A stretch of 9,309 nt of DNA. It comes from a bacterium. Its GTDB lineage: Bacteria; CSSED10-310; JAJRTK01. The notes beneath the pieces are model-generated. The model was not told the origin of the DNA. It was given only the letters and a program-made list of their open reading frames with translations, and ran no database searches. The position numbers and the translations under genes are program-made. Positions 6,382 to 9,309 of the stretch are shown here, in pieces. Where the stretch lies: positions 1-9,309 of the forward strand of contig JAJRTK010000397.1 of assembly GCA_024278345.1 (NCBI GenBank), read 5' to 3'. Position 1 is the stretch's first letter. Each line of letters starts with the position of its first letter.

Positions 6382-9201
6382 CTACGTACGAGTGGCTCGG
6401 GCGTATTCCTTTTCGGCATTTCGGATCGCTTGCTGGAGTTCCTTGTTGGACGTGGCGAGTGCGATTTCCTGGAGGAAACCGGTTTCCATCACGAGCTTGG
6501 CAAACTTGGAGAGGATCTGGAGGTGTGCGTGGCGATCAGACGGTGGCCCGACGGTGGCGAGGCAGAGGTGTACGGGTTCGCCACTGGCCATCTGGTAGGG
6601 GATGGGTGTTTTCAGGGCGAAGAGCCCCGCGTGAGTGCCCTCGGTTGCCGCGATGGTGGCGTGGGGGATGCACACGCCTTGCCCGATTCCGGTGTTTTGC
6701 TGGTGTTCCCGATCCCAGAAGCCTTCGTTGATCTCTTTCTCCGGGAGGCCTAGGTTTTGGGCGAACACGCGGGATAGATAGGCGAAAAGCTCATCCTTTG
6801 TGGGAGTCTCAAGTCCGGTTTGGAGGGCGTTTGGCGCGAGCACATCCACTAGGCTGAGTTGGTCGAGCCCCCCCGGATCCGGTGCCAGGGCCTGGTGGGT
6901 CTGTTCTTGGGGTGTTCGAAGCTGGAGGACAGAACAGACGGCCCGGGCGGCGATGCTTTGTTTCGGGGAGCCGACGAGCATATTTCGCCAATGGCGCTCC
7001 GCTGCACCGGCCATGACCAGGAGGTCGTAGGCTACGCTCGCTTTGACGACGGCTTCCACGAGGTTGTCGGCTTTGACAATCGCACTTTGGGATGGCGCGT
7101 CGCAGAGCTGTTTGAATTGGTCGTGATAATCTAAGAGGTTTTGGATTTCCAGGGCTGGAATGTCGGGCGGCACGACTCCTATGAAGGTGAGGGTTGCCTG
7201 GCTACGGGCGGCGAGCCGGTGGGCTGTTTTCACGACCAGGGCATCGTGAGGGCCTGGTTCGGCGAGGACAAGGATTTTTTTGTAAACGCGGACTCCCGCG
7301 TCGCGAAAAACCGCCACGTCACAACCAAGGTTGTGGAGCAGCCACTCGAGGGGATTGCTCACAAGAACGGCTTGCCGTCTATAGCGGTGCTCCAGGATGA
7401 CCCATTGGCAGGAGAGGTTGCGGCTTTTTCTATAAAGTGCTTGCCGAGTATCCTTGGTGACAACCGTCTGAAAGTGAGCTTTGATTCCCAGGTCTTCAGC
7501 CATAGCCAAAGCTCTTCGCCGGATCGACTTGATCTTGTGCTCGACGAAAGTGGCGTCCGCTAGTTCGGTCTGTTCCGGGAGTTCTTGGAAATAGGCTACC
7601 TCCACGACGTCTAGTGGAGTCGGCGTCAGCGCGGAAGCGATCTCCATGAGGCTCTCAGGTGATCGTTCCTTGCCAATGAGTGCCACGAGCGTTGGTGCCG
7701 AGGTGGGGCCCGCTCCGCTGTCGAGGGGATCGGTTTCGCCCGGTGGGGGAGACTGCACCAGATCTTTCCGATGTCCCAGTTGTTGGAGCTGTCCTCTTCT
7801 GCGAACACGGGTCCGACCGTAGCAGACAAACCATAGAAGAGAGAGAAGTGTGAAGCCCAACACACTGGCAATTGCCATGGTTCCGAGCATTGCAAGGAGT
7901 GCGATTCCCCCGAGGATTCCGAAAATCTGCGTTGCTGGATAGAAGGGTGAGCGGAAAGTTGGTCGGTACCAGGAGGTCCCTGCTTCCCGGAAGATAATGA
8001 GGGCAAAGTTCTCGACGCAGAAAATGAAAATCTGGAAGCCGCTGGCCAGTTTGGCGACTTTTTCCACGTCTAGGAAGAGGATGACGAACCCCATAGTGAC
8101 AGAGGTCATGAGAATCGATCCGATGGGTGTCAGGAGTTCGGTGTGGAGGCGGCCTGTAAAGGGCGGGAGGAGTCCGTCTCTGCCCATGGCGAAGGGAAAT
8201 CTGGAAGAGGCAAGGAGGCCCGCATTGGCCATGGAGGAGAGAGCGAGGATCGCGATGGCGGCCACGATGAGGGAGACTTCATGTCCTCCGAGCCGTTCCG
8301 CCATCGTGGCGATGGGCGTGATGTCTCCAGAAAGATCGCCATAGGGAACCGTACCCACGAGCACGACGGATACAAGGGCGTAAAGAGTCGCCATGAAGCC
8401 CAGCGATAAGAGCATTCCCAGGGGCAGGTTCCTTGAGGGATTGTCGATCTCTTCCGCGATGGCGGCGATCTTCGTGACACCGGCATAGGAGACGAAAACG
8501 AAGCCCGCCGAGGCGAAAAGCCCGCTGACGCCGTGAGGAAAATGGGGCTCCAGAAGCTGAGGTTGGAACTGCGCGAGGCCGCTAAAACCCAGGGCAGTGA
8601 GTGCGACTAGGCAGATGCCCACCAGTACTGTTTGCAGGCGTCCAACTTTGGAAATGCCCTGGATATTGATGTACGTCACCAGCCCCAGAATGCCAATGGC
8701 CACAGGTTTGAGTGGAAGGTCCGACAGAAGTGCCAGGTAGCCGCCCAGGCCCATGAGTGCAAAGGAAGCCTTGAAAAGGATCGAGAGCCATGCTCCGATG
8801 CCAGTGACGGTTCCCGCCACGGGGCCAAGACTCCGTTCCACGAAGAGGTAGGTGCCTCCGGAGCCCGGCATGGCCGTGCCGAGCTCCGACTTGCTCAAGG
8901 TAGCCGGAAGCACGAGGATCGCTGAAATCACGTATGCCAACCAGAGGGATGGCCCGGTCATCGTGGCGGCAAGTCCCGGAAGCACGAAGATGCCTCCGCC
9001 GATCATGGCGCCAACGCTGATGGCAACGACGCTCACCAGTCCAAGTTCTCGTCCCAGCTTCTCCACGAAGGCCTCCCACAAATGATGAGGGTATTTTCCT
9101 TTATCAAAGGTCAATACTTTACCATACAAGGCATGTTTGCCCAGGAGCGTGTTGCGCATCACCGCCCAATCCCGAAAAACGGGTGCCTTGGCCTCGGTCA
9201 T
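6382..9201 (-). CDS. APC amino-acid permease fused to two USP-like domains and a PTS EIIA (PtsN-type) domain
   Basis: The product has 939 residues from ATG 9201. Residues about 52-462 form an APC-superfamily permease with some twelve membrane segments. The TM1 signature is GAMIGGGIFVLPG (64-76), and the TM6 region runs into AEEIDNPSRNLP (249-260), so amino-acid or cation-coupled uptake is likely; the substrate cannot be told. After a polar linker come two universal-stress-protein-like domains (about 502-635 and 637-763), both with degenerate nucleotide motifs. The C-terminal 785-930 is a PTS EIIA type 2 / EIIA-Ntr domain: NTGIGQGVCIPHA gives the phosphorylatable H847, and H893 in HAHLQILSKF is the second conserved histidine. 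A cytosolic phospho-relay input that gates transport is inferred. GTG 9066, with GGAGG 5 bp upstream, is a rival start that would remove 45 residues before TM1. TTG 9237 is possible but unsupported. The gene is convergent with htpG. Confidence 0.93.
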   Translation of the reverse strand: MTEAKAPVFRDWAVMRNTLLGKHALYGKVLTFDKGKYPHHLWEAFVEKLGRELGLVSVVAISVGAMIGGGIFVLPGLAATMTGPSLWLAYVISAILVLPATLSKSELGTAMPGSGGTYLFVERSLGPVAGTVTGIGAWLSILFKASFALMGLGGYLALLSDLPLKPVAIGILGLVTYINIQGISKVGRLQTVLVGICLVALTALGFSGLAQFQPQLLEPHFPHGVSGLFASAGFVFVSYAGVTKIAAIAEEIDNPSRNLPLGMLLSLGFMATLYALVSVVLVGTVPYGDLSGDITPIATMAERLGGHEVSLIVAAIAILALSSMANAGLLASSRFPFAMGRDGLLPPFTGRLHTELLTPIGSILMTSVTMGFVILFLDVEKVAKLASGFQIFIFCVENFALIIFREAGTSWYRPTFRSPFYPATQIFGILGGIALLAMLGTMAIASVLGFTLLSLLWFVCYGRTRVRRRGQLQQLGHRKDLVQSPPPGETDPLDSGAGPTSAPTLVALIGKERSPESLMEIASALTPTPLDVVEVAYFQELPEQTELADATFVEHKIKSIRRRALAMAEDLGIKAHFQTVVTKDTRQALYRKSRNLSCQWVILEHRYRRQAVLVSNPLEWLLHNLGCDVAVFRDAGVRVYKKILVLAEPGPHDALVVKTAHRLAARSQATLTFIGVVPPDIPALEIQNLLDYHDQFKQLCDAPSQSAIVKADNLVEAVVKASVAYDLLVMAGAAERHWRNMLVGSPKQSIAARAVCSVLQLRTPQEQTHQALAPDPGGLDQLSLVDVLAPNALQTGLETPTKDELFAYLSRVFAQNLGLPEKEINEGFWDREHQQNTGIGQGVCIPHATIAATEGTHAGLFALKTPIPYQMASGEPVHLCLATVGPPSDRHAHLQILSKFAKLVMETGFLQEIALATSNKELQQAIRNAEKEYARATRT
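9072..9076 (-). promoter_or_regulatory. Internal Shine-Dalgarno supporting an alternative transporter start at GTG 9066
   Basis: On the minus strand GGAGG is followed after 5 bp by GTG (9066-9064), reading M-EKLGRELGLVS just before TM1, a typical APC N-terminus. The sequence just upstream (about 9080-9140) is noticeably AT-richer than the surrounding gene, with TTGACC at 9116-9111 but no good -10. The ATG at 9201 has only GGGTGG about 8 bp upstream. Confidence 0.4.
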
Positions 9202-9247
9202 GGTACCGGCCACCCGAAAAAAGCGCGCAGCGCACAAAGATGTGGGT

Positions 9248-9293
9248 CCAGGGAGCTGGCTCCCTGGCGTGGGTCTGGGAGCGGCGCTCCCAG
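9248..9293. repeat. Two adjacent perfect hairpins upstream of the transporter gene
   Basis: Hairpin 1 has arms CCAGGGAG (9248-9255) and CTCCCTGG (9260-9267) with loop CTGG. Hairpin 2 has arms CTGGGAGC (9275-9282) and GCTCCCAG (9286-9293) with loop GGC. The two share the CTGGGAG/CTCCCAG theme and are 7 bp apart. They are followed by CGGAGG-TC-CGGAGG at the window end. This looks like an intergenic palindromic repeat unit cut by the window edge. No T-run follows either hairpin inside the window. Confidence 0.75.
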
Positions 9294-9309
9294 CGGAGGT
9301 CCGGAGGCA

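Overview
The window is a moderately GC-rich, tightly packed bacterial chromosome segment with six intact protein genes and two blocks of repetitive, hairpin-rich intergenic DNA at its edges. The gene content (Gram-negative-type lipoprotein, Hsp90/HtpG, PilZ protein, Hanks-type Ser/Thr kinase, APC permease fused to USP and PTS-EIIA domains) suggests a Gram-negative-type bacterium. The left-edge repeat, whose spurious reverse translation contains GTGILPV, and the rhomboid-type C-terminal tail on the M50 protease would fit a PVC-group lineage such as Verrucomicrobiota. That placement is a recognition-based guess and is not proven by the sequence.

Layout: 1-299 is a direct tandem duplication of a 137-bp sequence (period 162) carrying a short palindrome. 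432-1241 (+) is a zinc-ribbon M50/site-2-protease-like membrane protein. 1242-1517 is an intergenic stretch dense in inverted repeats; its 3' part folds into nested helices that can cover the ribosome-binding site of the next gene, 1518-1862 (+), a stand-alone PilZ (c-di-GMP receptor) protein. Convergent to it, with 13 bp between the stop codons, is 1876-3612 (-), a membrane-anchored Ser/Thr kinase. A short divergent region (3613-3699) holding a perfect inverted repeat separates the kinase from 3700-4224 (+), a probable lipoprotein with a LEA/WHy-like domain. HtpG follows at 4316-6235 (+). Convergent to HtpG is 6382-9201 (-), one polypeptide joining an APC amino-acid permease, two USP-like domains and a PTS EIIA (PtsN-type) domain. 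The right edge (9248-9293) has two adjacent perfect hairpins upstream of the transporter gene.

No single operon is evident: the strand pattern is + + - + + -. The common theme is envelope and stress regulation: an intramembrane protease, a second-messenger receptor, a phosphorylation receptor, a surface lipoprotein, a chaperone, and a transporter carrying its own regulatory domains. Any functional link among them is inference. The two most notable items are the transporter fusion and the structured leader of the PilZ gene.
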